From positions 1 through 64,000 of the forward strand of contig NZ_BPQO01000015.1 of NCBI RefSeq assembly GCF_022179285.1: a DNA stretch of 64,000 bases, in the 5' to 3' direction. The position numbers and the translations under genes are program-made. The stretch comes from Methylobacterium hispanicum (GTDB lineage: Bacteria > Pseudomonadota > Alphaproteobacteria > Rhizobiales > Beijerinckiaceae). Positions within the stretch are counted from its first letter, which is position 1. The number at the start of each line of letters is the position of its first letter. Shown piece by piece: positions 50,637 to 58,866 of the stretch. The notes under the pieces were generated by a model that saw only the letters and a program-made list of their open reading frames with translations, was not told the origin of the DNA and ran no database searches.

Positions 50637-52013
50637 TCACTGTGCCTGCCGCCGTCGGGTCCGGCGCTCCCCGCCCTCGCTCGAACCGGCAGGCGTCTGG
50701 GCCGGCGCCGCCTCGGACGCGCGGCCGGCCTCGCCCGGCTGCTCGCCTTGCGGTGCCCCCTGCGCCGTCGCGCCGCTCGTCACCCGCACGGGTGCACCCT
50801 CGCGCAGGCGATCGGTGCCGTCCGTGACCACCCGGTCGCCGGGCTTCAAGCCGGAGAGCACCACGGTCCGGGTTCCGTCCGTCTCGCCGGTCTTGATCGG
50901 CCGGACCGTGACCTTGCTGTCCCCGTCCATCAGGTAGACGTAGGTGCCGGGCGTGCCCTGAAGGAGCGCGGCGTTCGGCACCAGGGGGGCGTCCTTCACC
51001 GTCTCGACGGTGAGCTTGGCGTTGACGAACTGGTTCGGGAACAGCGCCTCGTCGTCGTTCTGGAACAGGGCGCGCAGCTTCACGGTGCCGGTCGTCGTGT
51101 CGATCTGGTTGTCGACCGTGTCGAGGCGGCCCGTGGCGATCTCGTGGGCGTCGCCCCGGTCGTAGGCCCGCACCGTGAGCTTGGCGCCCGCCCGCACCTG
51201 CCGCATCACCCGGGCGACGTCGTCCTCGGGCAGGGTGAACACCACCGAGATCGGGTGGAGCTGCGTCACCACCACGATCGCTGTGGAGCCCGCCGTGACG
51301 TAGTTGCCGACATCGACCTGGCGCAGCCCGACGCGCCCGTCCACCGGCGAGACGATGCGGGTGTAGGTGATGTTGAGCCGTTGCTGATCGACCAGCGCCT
51401 GGTCGGCCGCTACCGTGCCCTCGTTCTGCTTGACCAGCGCCCCTTGCGTATCGACGTTCTGCTTCGAGATCGAATCCTGCTGCGAGAGACGCCGGAAGCG
51501 CTCCAGATCGAGCCGCGAGTTCTGCAACAGCGCCTGGTCGCGGGCGAGCTGGCCCTGGTACTGGGCGAGCAGCGCCTCGTAGGGGCGCGAATCGATCTGC
51601 GCGAGGTAGTCGCCCCGCTTGACCATCTGGCCCTCGCGGAACCCGATCTCGGTGAGGTAGCCGCTGATCTGCGAGCGCATGGTGACGGTGGCCAAGGGCG
51701 TCACCGTGCCGAGGCCCTGCAGCACCACCGGGACGTCGCCGGTCGTCACCGCGGCGATGCCGACCGCCTGCGGCATGTCGTGGGCGCCGCGCCCGCCGCG
51801 TCCGCCGCCCCGGCCCGAAGTCGCCGCCACCTCGCCCTCGGGCTTTTGCTGTCGCGCCTCGTACCAGCGCTGGCCGACCGCGCTGAGGCCGAGCAGGGCC
51901 AGGACGAGCAGCATCCAGCGCAGCGGGCGGAAGCGCCGCCGCGTGGGGGAGGCGGGCGGCTCCGGCTGGAAGGCCCGCGCCCGGTCGGTGCGAATCGGTG
52001 AACTCTCGTTCAT
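50637..52013 (-). CDS. mdtA: RND efflux membrane fusion protein, MdtA-like
   Basis: 458 residues. An N-terminal membrane helix (RWMLLVLALLGLSAVG) anchors it; a Gly/Arg-rich linker (RGGGRGGRGAHD) follows. The lipoyl/barrel-sandwich parts are VTPLATVTMRSQISGYLTEI and VDGRVGLRQVDVGNYV, separated by an alpha hairpin (LLAQYQGQLARDQALL), then beta-barrel HPISVVFTLPEDDVARV and the proximal domain. It bridges the RND pumps to the outer-membrane channel. The C-terminal tail is Arg/Ala/Glu-rich. First large gene of the operon. Confidence 0.95.
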   Translation of the reverse strand: MNESSPIRTDRARAFQPEPPASPTRRRFRPLRWMLLVLALLGLSAVGQRWYEARQQKPEGEVAATSGRGGGRGGRGAHDMPQAVGIAAVTTGDVPVVLQGLGTVTPLATVTMRSQISGYLTEIGFREGQMVKRGDYLAQIDSRPYEALLAQYQGQLARDQALLQNSRLDLERFRRLSQQDSISKQNVDTQGALVKQNEGTVAADQALVDQQRLNITYTRIVSPVDGRVGLRQVDVGNYVTAGSTAIVVVTQLHPISVVFTLPEDDVARVMRQVRAGAKLTVRAYDRGDAHEIATGRLDTVDNQIDTTTGTVKLRALFQNDDEALFPNQFVNAKLTVETVKDAPLVPNAALLQGTPGTYVYLMDGDSKVTVRPIKTGETDGTRTVVLSGLKPGDRVVTDGTDRLREGAPVRVTSGATAQGAPQGEQPGEAGRASEAAPAQTPAGSSEGGERRTRRRQAQ

Positions 52014-52151
52014 GCCTGATGAGAACTTGCCTGCCTAAGAACCCTGCATCCCGCGGAACGCCCCGGTCGCTCTCACCGCTCCGCGGGTCGCGGCCGGTTC
52101 ATCCTCTCGCCCAGCCCGGCGCGACGCGAGCGGTGCCCGACCAATACGGTG

Positions 52152-52325
52152 TCAGTACGGCGCCGACGTTTCGCGCATATTGCCGGATTCACCCGGCGGC
52201 CGGTCCGCGCCGTAGTAACGCACCACCTCGCGGAAGGAGGCGTCGGCGGGAATCACCGGCAGGAGAAGGCGCAGGGCGAGGCCCAGCAGGCCGGCCGCGA
52301 GGGCGAAGAGCAGGCAGATCCGCAT
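52152..52325 (-). CDS. 57-residue membrane protein ahead of the RND operon
   Basis: MRICLLFALAAGLLGLALRL then LLPVIPADASFREVVRYYGA and a polar tail ending RETSAPY. One N-terminal hydrophobic helix is obvious, either a membrane anchor or signal peptide. It runs in the same direction as the mdtABC-like genes, 138 bases upstream of mdtA, and lies directly behind a leader with an intrinsic terminator. No family recognised; small proteins of this kind sometimes modulate RND pumps (AcrZ is the known case). Confidence 0.65.
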   Translation of the reverse strand: MRICLLFALAAGLLGLALRLLLPVIPADASFREVVRYYGADRPPGESGNMRETSAPY

Positions 52326-52386
52326 CGGCGTCCGCGAAGGTTGCAGGTCATCGCCCTTCTAGCCCGGATCCGGCGCGGACGCGAAA

Positions 52387-52412
52387 AGGGCCGCCAACGG
52401 ATTGGCGGCCCT
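52387..52412 (-). terminator. Intrinsic terminator upstream of the small protein and RND operon
   Basis: A perfect 11-bp stem (52387-52397 with 52402-52412) and four-base loop is followed on the minus strand by TTTTCGC. The two terminal A-T pairs and the T run make it a classical terminator. It is oriented to stop transcripts heading into the 57-residue gene and mdtA. Confidence 0.8.
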
Positions 52413-52492
52413 ATCCACGCCCGGAGCGGCGCTTCATCAAGGCTGGACGAGGGGGCAAAGTCCCGCCCCGAGAAGCGCCGTCCCAGCCGTGT
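52387..52492 (-). ncRNA. Candidate structured leader or small RNA
   Basis: On the minus strand a TTGACT box (52522-52527) and AATTGT (52499-52504), 17 bases apart, could start a ~105-base RNA that ends at the intrinsic terminator. Two inverted repeats in it interleave: 441-449 with 479-488 and 428-435 with 472-479 (add 52000), so they form a pseudoknot or two exclusive folds; GGGGC/GCCCC pairs inside. It matches no RNA class I recognise. It may be an attenuator for the efflux operon or an independent sRNA. Confidence 0.5.
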
Positions 52493-52498
52493 GTCAGG

Positions 52499-52527
52499 AC
52501 AATTGGCTCACGACTGATGAAAGTCAA
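52499..52527 (-). promoter_or_regulatory. Promoter-like boxes for the candidate RNA
   Basis: TTGACT (5 of 6 to the -35 consensus) and AATTGT (3 of 6 to the -10 consensus) with a 17-base spacer. The -10 match is weak. Confidence 0.4.
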
Positions 52528-52666
52528 CAATCGTCAGCAGGGCCCGGCGGGTGGCAGCCGGTGCAACGTGCGGTGGCGCACCTTCGCGCTCCGGTTCACG
52601 GCTGCGGCACGCCCGTGATAAGGCCGGGGCCACCCGCCGCCGCCCCGCTCACGAGCCGCCCGCCCC

Positions 52667-53833
52667 ATGAGCCGCCCCGTCAACCCGGTCTTCGCCGACC
52701 TGCCGACCACGGTGTTCGAGACCATGTCGGCGTTGGCCCGCCAGCACGGGGCGATCAATCTCGGGCAGGGCTTCCCGGACGACCCGGGGCCGGACGATAT
52801 CCGCGCGGTCGCGGCGCGGGCGCTCGTCGAGGGCGACAACCAGTACCCGCCGATGATGGGGCTGCCCGCGCTCCGCGAGGCGGTGGCCGCCCATTACGCC
52901 CGCCACCAGGGACTCGCGCTCGATCCGGCCTCCGAGGTGATGGTGACCTCGGGCGCGACGGAGGCGCTGGCCGGGGCGCTGCTCGCGCTGGTCCGGCCCG
53001 GCGACGAGGTGGTGCTCTTCGCGCCGATGTACGATGCCTACCTGCCCCTGGTGCGGCGCGCGGGCGGCGTGCCGCGAATCGTGAACCTGCAGCCGCCGGG
53101 CTTCCGCCTCGACGCGGCCGCGCTCGCGGCCGTGTTCAACGAGCGCACCAGCGTGGTCCTGCTCAACAATCCCCTCAATCCGAGCGCCACGCTGTTCGGA
53201 CGGGACGACCTCGAGGTGCTTGCCGGATTCTGCCGCCGTTTCGAGGTGACGGCGATCTGCGACGAGGTTTGGGAGCACGTCGTCTTCGACGGCGCGGCCC
53301 ACGTCCCCCTCATGGGCCTGCCGGGCATGCGCGAGCGCACGGTGAAGATCGGCTCGGCCGGCAAGATCTTCTCGCTCACCGGCTGGAAGGTCGGCTTCGT
53401 GATGGCCGACGCCGCCCTGATGCGGGTGCTGGCCAAGGCGCACCAGTTCCTCACCTTCACCACCCCGCCGAACCTGCAGGCGGCGGTGGCGCACGGGCTC
53501 GCCAAGGAGGACGACTATTTCCGCACGATGCGGGCGGGCTACGCGCGCTCCCGCGATCGGCTGGCGACGGGGCTCGGCGCCCTCGGCTACCGGGTGCTTC
53601 CGGCCGGCGCCACGTGGTTCCTCAACGTCGATATCGGCGCGCAGGGCCGCACCGACGACGTCGCCTTCTGCGAGCATCTCGTGCGGCGGCACGGCGTGGC
53701 GGCGATCCCCGTGAGCGCCTTCTACCCGGACGGATCGGTGCGCAGCCTCGTGCGCCTGTGCTTCGCCAAGTCCGACGCCACCCTCGACGCGGCGCTGGAG
53801 CGGATGGCGGATGCCATGCGGAGCGCCGCCTGA
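52667..53833 (+). CDS. PLP-dependent aminotransferase, class I/II
   Basis: 388 residues of fold type I. Landmarks: INLGQGFPDDPGP, VTSGATEALAGALLAL, NNPLNPSATLF, CDEVWEHVVFDG and PLP Lys233 in GSAGKIFSLTGWKVGF, with RLCFAKSD near the C-terminus. The GQGFPD start and the CDEVWEH motif place it near methionine/kynurenine-type aminotransferases (YbdL/KAT-like). Substrate cannot be fixed. Single gene with a cytoplasmic enzyme; no signal peptide. Confidence 0.92.
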   Translation: MSRPVNPVFADLPTTVFETMSALARQHGAINLGQGFPDDPGPDDIRAVAARALVEGDNQYPPMMGLPALREAVAAHYARHQGLALDPASEVMVTSGATEALAGALLALVRPGDEVVLFAPMYDAYLPLVRRAGGVPRIVNLQPPGFRLDAAALAAVFNERTSVVLLNNPLNPSATLFGRDDLEVLAGFCRRFEVTAICDEVWEHVVFDGAAHVPLMGLPGMRERTVKIGSAGKIFSLTGWKVGFVMADAALMRVLAKAHQFLTFTTPPNLQAAVAHGLAKEDDYFRTMRAGYARSRDRLATGLGALGYRVLPAGATWFLNVDIGAQGRTDDVAFCEHLVRRHGVAAIPVSAFYPDGSVRSLVRLCFAKSDATLDAALERMADAMRSAA

Positions 53834-53882
53834 AGGCCCCGCATCCTTGCGGGCGCGCGGGGCCGGGGCCACATCCCGGATC

Positions 53883-54422
53883 ATGAGCGCGACCCGGATC
53901 CCTGCGATGGACTTCACCGAGGCCAAGCCCCGGGCCCAGACCCCGGGCGGCGACTTCCCGCGCGGCGATTCCGGCCGGGGCGCCTTCGAAGGTGCCTTCC
54001 GGCCAGGAGCCGGCCGGCTGTCGCTCGCCGACGCCTCGCCCGAGGCGAGCCTCGTCCGGCTGGAGGCCCTGGCCCACCTCCTCGATTCCGCCTTCCTGAT
54101 CCCCGGCATCAACCGGCGGGTCGGCATGGAGGCGGTGATCGGCCTCGTGCCGGTCATCGGCGACATCGCCGGCATGGTGATCTCGTCCTACATCGTCTAC
54201 GAGGCGAGACGTCTCGGCGCCCCGCGCTGGCTGATCGGCCGCATGGCGCTGAACGTGGCCTTCGACGGCGCGGTCGGCGTGGTGCCGCTGGCCGGCGACC
54301 TGTTCGACGCGGCCTTCAAGGCCAACCGGCGCAACGTGCGCCTGCTGCGCCGCTGGCTGGAGCGCAGCGGCAAGCTGCGCCCGAACGAGATCGAGGGCTC
54401 AGCCGTCCGGCTCGACGGCTGA
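53883..54422 (+). CDS. DUF4112 membrane protein
   Basis: 179 residues. After a polar 55-residue leader the DUF4112 domain has ALAHLLDSAFLIPGINRRVG, GLVPVIGDIAGMVISSYIVYE and AFDGAVGVVPLAGDLFDAAF with the KANRRN end. Two or three membrane helices are likely. The domain has no assigned function. It lies 50 bases after the aminotransferase and 27 before the yejE-like gene. Confidence 0.88.
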   Translation: MSATRIPAMDFTEAKPRAQTPGGDFPRGDSGRGAFEGAFRPGAGRLSLADASPEASLVRLEALAHLLDSAFLIPGINRRVGMEAVIGLVPVIGDIAGMVISSYIVYEARRLGAPRWLIGRMALNVAFDGAVGVVPLAGDLFDAAFKANRRNVRLLRRWLERSGKLRPNEIEGSAVRLDG

Positions 54423-54449
54423 ACCCTCCGGAGAGGAGGGGCGGAGCCG

Positions 54450-55697
54450 TTGAACGAATACACCCGGCCCGACTCCGCCCGTTCCCCCGAGGCCACCGCG
54501 CTCGGCGCCCCGATGCCGGGCGCTCAACCTCCGGTGCTGCGGCCGGGGGGCGAGGAGCCCCTGGACGGCCCGCCGGTGGAGCCCCCTGCCGCCCCCGCCC
54601 GGCACGGCTTCCTCTCGCCCCTAAACCGCCGCCGCCTGCGCAACTTCCGCGGCAACCGGCTCGGCTACTGGTCCTTCCTGATCTTCGCGGCGCTGTTCGT
54701 CGTCAGCCTGTTCGCCGAACTCATCGCCAACGACCGGCCGATCCTCGTCTCCTACAAGGGCGCGTGGCTGACGCCGGTCTTCGTCGATTATCCGGAGGAG
54801 CGCTTCGGCGGCTTCCTGGCGCAGACGGATTACCGCTCGCCCGAGATCGCCCGGGAGATCGCCGAGAACGGCTGGGCGCTGTGGCCACCGATCCCGTTCT
54901 CCTACAACACCATCAACACCGACCTGCCGACGCCGTCCCCCTCGCCCCCGACCTGGATGCTGACGGACCAGCAGTGCAAGGCGGCCGCCGAGGCGCGCGG
55001 CGGCAGCACCTGCCGCGACCTGCCCTGGCACTGGCTCGGCACCGACAACACCACCCGCGACGTGCTGGCGCGGGTGATCTACGGCTTCCGCATCTCGGTG
55101 CTGTTCGGTCTGATCCTGGCGGCCGTCTCCTCGGTGATCGGCGTGATCGCGGGCGCGGTGCAGGGCTATTTCGGCGGCTGGGTGGACTTGAGCTTCCAGC
55201 GCTTCATCGAGATCTGGGGCGGCATCCCGACCCTCTACCTGATCATCATCATCTCGGCCTTCATCGCGCCGGGTTTCTTCGTGCTGCTCGGCATCATGCT
55301 GCTCTTCTCCTGGGTGGCGCTGGTCAGCGTGGTCCGGGCCGAGTTTCTGCGGGCGCGCAATTTCGAGTACGTGCGCGCCGCCCGCGCGCTCGGCCTCTCG
55401 AACCTGCGCATCATGACGGTGCACCTCCTGCCGAACGCCATGGTGGCGACGCTGACATTCCTGCCCTTCATCCTGAACGGCTCGATCACCACCCTGACCT
55501 CGCTCGACTTCCTGGGCTTCGGCCTGCCGCCCGGCTCCCCGTCGCTCGGCGAGCTGCTGGCGCAGGGCAAGGACAACCTCAACGCCCTCTGGCTGGGGCT
55601 GACCGCCTTCTTCGTCATCGCCGCGATGCTGAGCCTGCTCGTCTTCGCGGGCGAGGCGGTGCGCGACGCCTTCGACCCGCGCAAGACCTTCTCCTGA
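54450..55697 (+). CDS. yejE: Orphan YejE-like ABC transporter permease
   Basis: 415 residues from TTG 54450 with a GAGGGGCGGAG site. A proline-rich cytoplasmic leader of about 55 residues precedes the OppC/YejE core: FLSPLNRRRLRNFRGNRLGY, first helix YWSFLIFAALFVVSLFAEL, a large periplasmic loop, then HWLGTDNTTRDVLARVIYGF and the EAA region EYVRAARALGLSNLRIM. YejE normally works with YejA, YejB and YejF in peptide uptake; none of these is adjacent on the right, and the left neighbour is unrelated. Confidence 0.92.
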   Translation: MNEYTRPDSARSPEATALGAPMPGAQPPVLRPGGEEPLDGPPVEPPAAPARHGFLSPLNRRRLRNFRGNRLGYWSFLIFAALFVVSLFAELIANDRPILVSYKGAWLTPVFVDYPEERFGGFLAQTDYRSPEIAREIAENGWALWPPIPFSYNTINTDLPTPSPSPPTWMLTDQQCKAAAEARGGSTCRDLPWHWLGTDNTTRDVLARVIYGFRISVLFGLILAAVSSVIGVIAGAVQGYFGGWVDLSFQRFIEIWGGIPTLYLIIIISAFIAPGFFVLLGIMLLFSWVALVSVVRAEFLRARNFEYVRAARALGLSNLRIMTVHLLPNAMVATLTFLPFILNGSITTLTSLDFLGFGLPPGSPSLGELLAQGKDNLNALWLGLTAFFVIAAMLSLLVFAGEAVRDAFDPRKTFS

Positions 55698-56168
55698 CGA
55701 CGCGCCGCGGGTATCGGCGACGCCACGGCCGCGCGAGCGGGCGGGCGCCTCTTCGGCATGATCCGGAGCACCCTCGGGGGCCGGCCGCGCGGACGCAGCC
55801 TCAACAGCAATGCGCCGGACGACGCGGCGCCGGATCGGGGAGGCGGGCCTGTCTTCGCCCGCCCGGGCCGGCCGGATGCGGTCGCGTCGGTTACAAGAAC
55901 GAGCCGATGCAAGGAGTTAACAATCTCTCCGACCACGAAAAGTGGGGCACCCGTAAGCGGTTAACATTCGCCGCGATGTGAGGGCTGGAAAGGGCTGTGC
56001 CGATACCAACTGAAGCCACCCGTTCGAAGCTCGGCCGGCATGTTGCTCGGTGATGTCGGGTCTAATCACAAGGAAACGTCATTTGATCCTTGCTTTTCTA
56101 GGCAAATAACATAACTCGGATTGCTGGGGGTGCCCTGCGCCAAGGGTTATTGCACGAGGGACGCACGA
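55698..56168. other. Intergenic region upstream of second mucR-like gene
   Basis: About 470 bases. The right part (56045-56120) is AT-rich and contains GCTTTTCTAGGCAAATAACA, a likely promoter or self-binding site for a MucR regulator. GTTAACAATC and GGTTAACATTC occur at 55917 and 55960. Open frames here are not protein-like. Confidence 0.5.
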
Positions 56169-56702
56169 ATGTCGGAAACCGCAGCACCATCGCAACCCAG
56201 CTACATCGAGCGCACCGTCGATGTCGTCGCGGCCTATGTCTCGAACAACTCGATCCCCACGACCGAGCTGCCCGCCCTCATCGCCAGCGTGCACGACGCC
56301 TTGAACGCAATCGCGTCCGGGCCGTCCAAGCCCGAGGTCGAGGCGGTCGAGAAGCCGACGCCCGCCCAGATCCGCAAGTCGATCCGCCCGGACGGGCTGA
56401 TCAGCTTCATCGACGGCAAGTCCTACAAGACCCTCAAGCGCCACCTGACCAAGCACGGGCTCGACCCGCAGAGCTACCGCGAGCGCTACGGCCTGCCGGC
56501 GGATTACCCCACCACCTCGGCGAACTATTCGGCCCAGCGCTCGGCGCTCGCCAAGAGCCTCGGTCTGGGCCAGCCGGGCCGCGCCGCCGCGGCCCCCGAG
56601 CCGGAGCCCGAGCCGGCTCCGGAGCCGGAAACCGCCCGCGGACGCCGCAAGGGCGCCACCGGGACCAAGGGCCGGGCGCGCAAGGCGACCGAGGCGGCCT
56701 GA
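56169..56702 (+). CDS. MucR/Ros-family regulator, second paralogue without zinc cysteines
   Basis: 177 residues. The N-terminal oligomer part (YIERTVDVVAAYVSNNSIPT, ELPALIASVHDALNAI) and the DNA-binding part (SFIDGKSYKTLKRHLTKHG, LDPQSYRERYGLPADYPTTS) match MucR, but both Cys positions of the Ros finger are replaced (Ser and Asp). A Pro-Glu repeat and a basic tail (RGRRKGATGTKGRARK) extend the C-terminus, unlike the paralogue at 39 kb. It probably binds AT-rich DNA without zinc. Confidence 0.9.
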   Translation: MSETAAPSQPSYIERTVDVVAAYVSNNSIPTTELPALIASVHDALNAIASGPSKPEVEAVEKPTPAQIRKSIRPDGLISFIDGKSYKTLKRHLTKHGLDPQSYRERYGLPADYPTTSANYSAQRSALAKSLGLGQPGRAAAAPEPEPEPAPEPETARGRRKGATGTKGRARKATEAA

Positions 56703-56852
56703 GGAAGCGGCGCGCGGGCGAGCCTCGCGCGCCAGTCGTCCCCGGCCGATCGGCTCGGTTTTGCCCGGTCCCCTCGGCCGCGGAGCCCGGGATCGCCCCC
56801 GGCTCGCCCGAACGAGGGCGGCAAGCGTCCCGAACGCCGATCGCGGGCGGGA

Positions 56853-57164
56853 TCAGAGCGAGGCGCGCCGGCCGAGCAGCCAGCCGCGCGCCCGTGCCAC
56901 CAGCGCCGGGCGGGCTTGGTCCGCCTCGTCGGCGTCCAGCATGGGCGAGGCCGCCAGCGCCGCCAGATAGGCGGTCTCCGTCTCCCGGCAGATCCGCAGC
57001 GCCGCGTCGGCGGCGAGCGTGGGGCTGGTGAGCGCCGCCTGCAATGCGAAATTCCGGTCGAGGCATCCGCGCCAGGACGCGTAGTGCCGGCCGGCATCGC
57101 TCGCCTGCGCCGCCCCTGGGAGAGCGAGCAGAAGGGATCCGGCGAGGACGATGTGTCGGATCAT
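56853..57164 (-). CDS. Small secreted helical protein
   Basis: 103 residues. A signal peptide (MIRHIVLAGSLLLALPGAAQ then AS) precedes a mostly helical mature part with two Cys (WRGCLDRNFALQAALTS, ALRICRETETAYLAAL), which could form one disulfide in the periplasm. No domain recognised. A near-perfect CtrA-type site lies about 50 bases upstream. Confidence 0.7.
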   Translation of the reverse strand: MIRHIVLAGSLLLALPGAAQASDAGRHYASWRGCLDRNFALQAALTSPTLAADAALRICRETETAYLAALAASPMLDADEADQARPALVARARGWLLGRRASL

Positions 57165-57210
57165 GGTGAAGGCGCCGCTCAGGTTAAGCGGCAGTTTCGT
57201 GCGCGAAGCC

Positions 57211-57225
57211 TTAAGATCTCGCTAA
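57211..57225. promoter_or_regulatory. Near-match CtrA-type box
   Basis: TTAA-GATCTCG-CTAA: one mismatch to TTAA-N7-TTAA. It lies between the stop of the transglutaminase-like gene and the start of the small secreted protein gene, 47 bases upstream of the latter. Confidence 0.4.
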
Positions 57226-57276
57226 CCGGCGCACGTCCGGGCCCGTCCCGGATCGGGGATGGGGCCCCGTCCGGGG

Positions 57277-57942
57277 TCAGCGGTTCGCCGTGGTGACCGG
57301 GGAGGAGACGCCGCCGAGCGAGACCCAGGCGGTGGCGTCCTGGCTCTCGCGCTTGACGAAGACGTAGCCGGTGCGGTGCCAGGGCAGGATCTGGCTGGTC
57401 TTGTTGTCGAGCACGAGGTCGCCGCGGTCGGTGATCAGGGTGAGCACGGCGTGGCCCTCGCCCTTCTCGTCGATCACCACCGTCATGCGCATGGCGCGCT
57501 TGGGCAGGCCGGCGGCGGCCAGCAGGTGGCGCTTGAGCAGCTGGAAGTCCTCGCAGTCGCCGATGCCGTCCTCGGCCAGGTCCCAGCGGTCGGGCGTGCC
57601 GAGATGGTCCTGGTCGGTCATCGCCTGCACGCTCTTGTTCACGCGCTTGTTGACCGCGACGATCGTCGACCAGAGCGCCGGCGTCAGGCTGATCCGCGCC
57701 GGCTCCGAGCGGTCCACCGCGCACTCCGCCGCGTAGGCCTGGCAGAACGTCACCCATGCCGCGATCGGCTTGGCCGCGCCGGTCGGCTGGGCCACGCTCG
57801 GCACGGCAGGCAGCGCCGCGAAGGTCTGGGCGCCCGCGGGCGCCGCGAGAGCCAGGGCGAGACCCGCCGCCAGGATGCCCGCGCGGGTGCCGCGCTCCCG
57901 GGCCGTCGCCACATCCCGCCGCTTCGAAACCGGGAACCGCAT
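57277..57942 (-). CDS. Transglutaminase-like cysteine peptidase (BTLCP family)
   Basis: 221 residues. The signal peptide (GILAAGLALALAAPAGAQ, near residues 22-39) directs it to the periplasm. The BTLCP core has WVTFCQAYAAECAVDR, the catalytic Cys in EDGIGDCEDFQLLKRHLL, His in GEGHAVLTLITDRGD and Asp in LVLDNKT. Members such as LapG cut surface adhesins in response to cyclic di-GMP, but many rhizobial ones have no known target. Two CtrA-type boxes lie upstream, suggesting cell-cycle control. Confidence 0.9.
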   Translation of the reverse strand: MRFPVSKRRDVATARERGTRAGILAAGLALALAAPAGAQTFAALPAVPSVAQPTGAAKPIAAWVTFCQAYAAECAVDRSEPARISLTPALWSTIVAVNKRVNKSVQAMTDQDHLGTPDRWDLAEDGIGDCEDFQLLKRHLLAAAGLPKRAMRMTVVIDEKGEGHAVLTLITDRGDLVLDNKTSQILPWHRTGYVFVKRESQDATAWVSLGGVSSPVTTANR

Positions 57943-57960
57943 GGCTTTTGATCCAACCCG

Positions 57961-57975
57961 TTAAGCTCTCGTTAA
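57961..57975. promoter_or_regulatory. CtrA-type box TTAA-N7-TTAA
   Basis: TTAA-GCTCTCG-TTAA, a perfect match to the consensus of the cell-cycle regulator CtrA. It ends about 19 bases upstream of the transglutaminase-like start codon, where binding could repress or activate. Confidence 0.6.
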
Positions 57976-58015
57976 CGAAAGCTCGCACGGGTCCGGCCGC
58001 ACGGCAATCGGCGCC

Positions 58016-58030
58016 TTAACAAAAGGTTAA
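58016..58030. promoter_or_regulatory. Second CtrA-type box TTAA-N7-TTAA
   Basis: TTAA-CAAAAGG-TTAA, again perfect, 74 bases upstream of the transglutaminase-like start. The 55-base spacing between box starts is about five helical turns. Confidence 0.6.
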
Positions 58031-58206
58031 CACTGTGGGCAAGTCCGTCCGGAAGCGCCTGCCGGATCTGCCTGAAAAGGCGCGCCGGACCTTCGAAGGG
58101 GCGCGAGAAAGCAGGGGACCGACGCGCTGCCGCGGCGCGGCCCAAGGGATGGCTTGATGGGGGCAGGTCGCGGCGCGCACCGGTCGGCAGCGCTGGATGC
58201 AGAGTC

Positions 58207-58866
58207 CTAGCCGACCGGCGCGTGGTGGATCTGCTCGAAGTCGAGCGCGGCCGTGTCGATCACGATCTGCGTGCGGCTGATGACCTCGAGCTTGCGCAGG
58301 ATCTCGGAGACGTGGGCCTTCACGGTCGAGTCGCCGACCTGCAGCTCGTGGGCGATCTGCTTGTTGAGCTTGCCCTGGCGGATCATCATCAGCACCCGCA
58401 ACTGCTGCGGCGTCAGCCGGGCGATGCGCTCGGGCAGCGGCGCCTTGCGCGACTTCGCGGCGGCGGGCGGCGCCTCCGAGAGGCCCGGTGGGATCACGAG
58501 CGCGCCGCTCAGCACGTCGCTGATGGCGCGCGTCAGCGTCGCCTTGTCGACCGCCTTTGGCACGAAGCCGGCCGCGCCGTGCTGCAGCGCCTCGCGCATG
58601 ATGCGCGGATCCTCGTGGCCCGAGACGATCAGGATCGGCACCCGGGGGAATCGGGTGCGCAGGGTGACGAGCCCGTCGAAGCCGCTGACGCCCTGCATGG
58701 AGAGGTCGAGCAGGACGAGGTCGATGGCGCGGTTCTGGGTCAAGCGCGCGGCCGCCGCCGCGATCCCGTCCGCCTCGTGCAAGTCCGCGTCCGGGTAGGC
58801 GAGCCGGATCGCGCCCGCGAGCGCGTCGCGGAACAGGGGATGGTCGTCGACGATCAACAGCTGCAT
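58207..58866 (-). CDS. LuxR-family (NarL-type) response regulator
   Basis: 219 residues. Receiver domain 1-120 with DD at 7-8 and phospho-acceptor Asp54 (LVLLDLSMQGVSG); LIVSGHEDPRIMREALQHGA is the alpha4-beta5 face. The LuxR HTH (about 148-212) has RLTPQQLRVLMMIRQGKLN and VGDSTVKAHVSEILRKLEV. It is divergent from the FIST/hybrid kinase pair and is probably their output. Similar regulators (ErbR/ExaE/AgmR type) control alcohol and glycerol oxidation in Pseudomonas. Confidence 0.92.
   Translation of the reverse strand: MQLLIVDDHPLFRDALAGAIRLAYPDADLHEADGIAAAAARLTQNRAIDLVLLDLSMQGVSGFDGLVTLRTRFPRVPILIVSGHEDPRIMREALQHGAAGFVPKAVDKATLTRAISDVLSGALVIPPGLSEAPPAAAKSRKAPLPERIARLTPQQLRVLMMIRQGKLNKQIAHELQVGDSTVKAHVSEILRKLEVISRTQIVIDTAALDFEQIHHAPVG

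Noticed and set aside
52384..52492. Known RNA class (tRNA, 4.5S/SRP RNA, guanidine riboswitch)
   Set aside because: No cloverleaf, no SRP GGAA/GCAG core and no ACGR-loop hairpins were found; it is kept as an unclassified candidate.
55758..55964. 68-codon open frame upstream of the second mucR-like gene
   Set aside because: No signal peptide, domain or ribosome site; composition typical of random GC-rich DNA.
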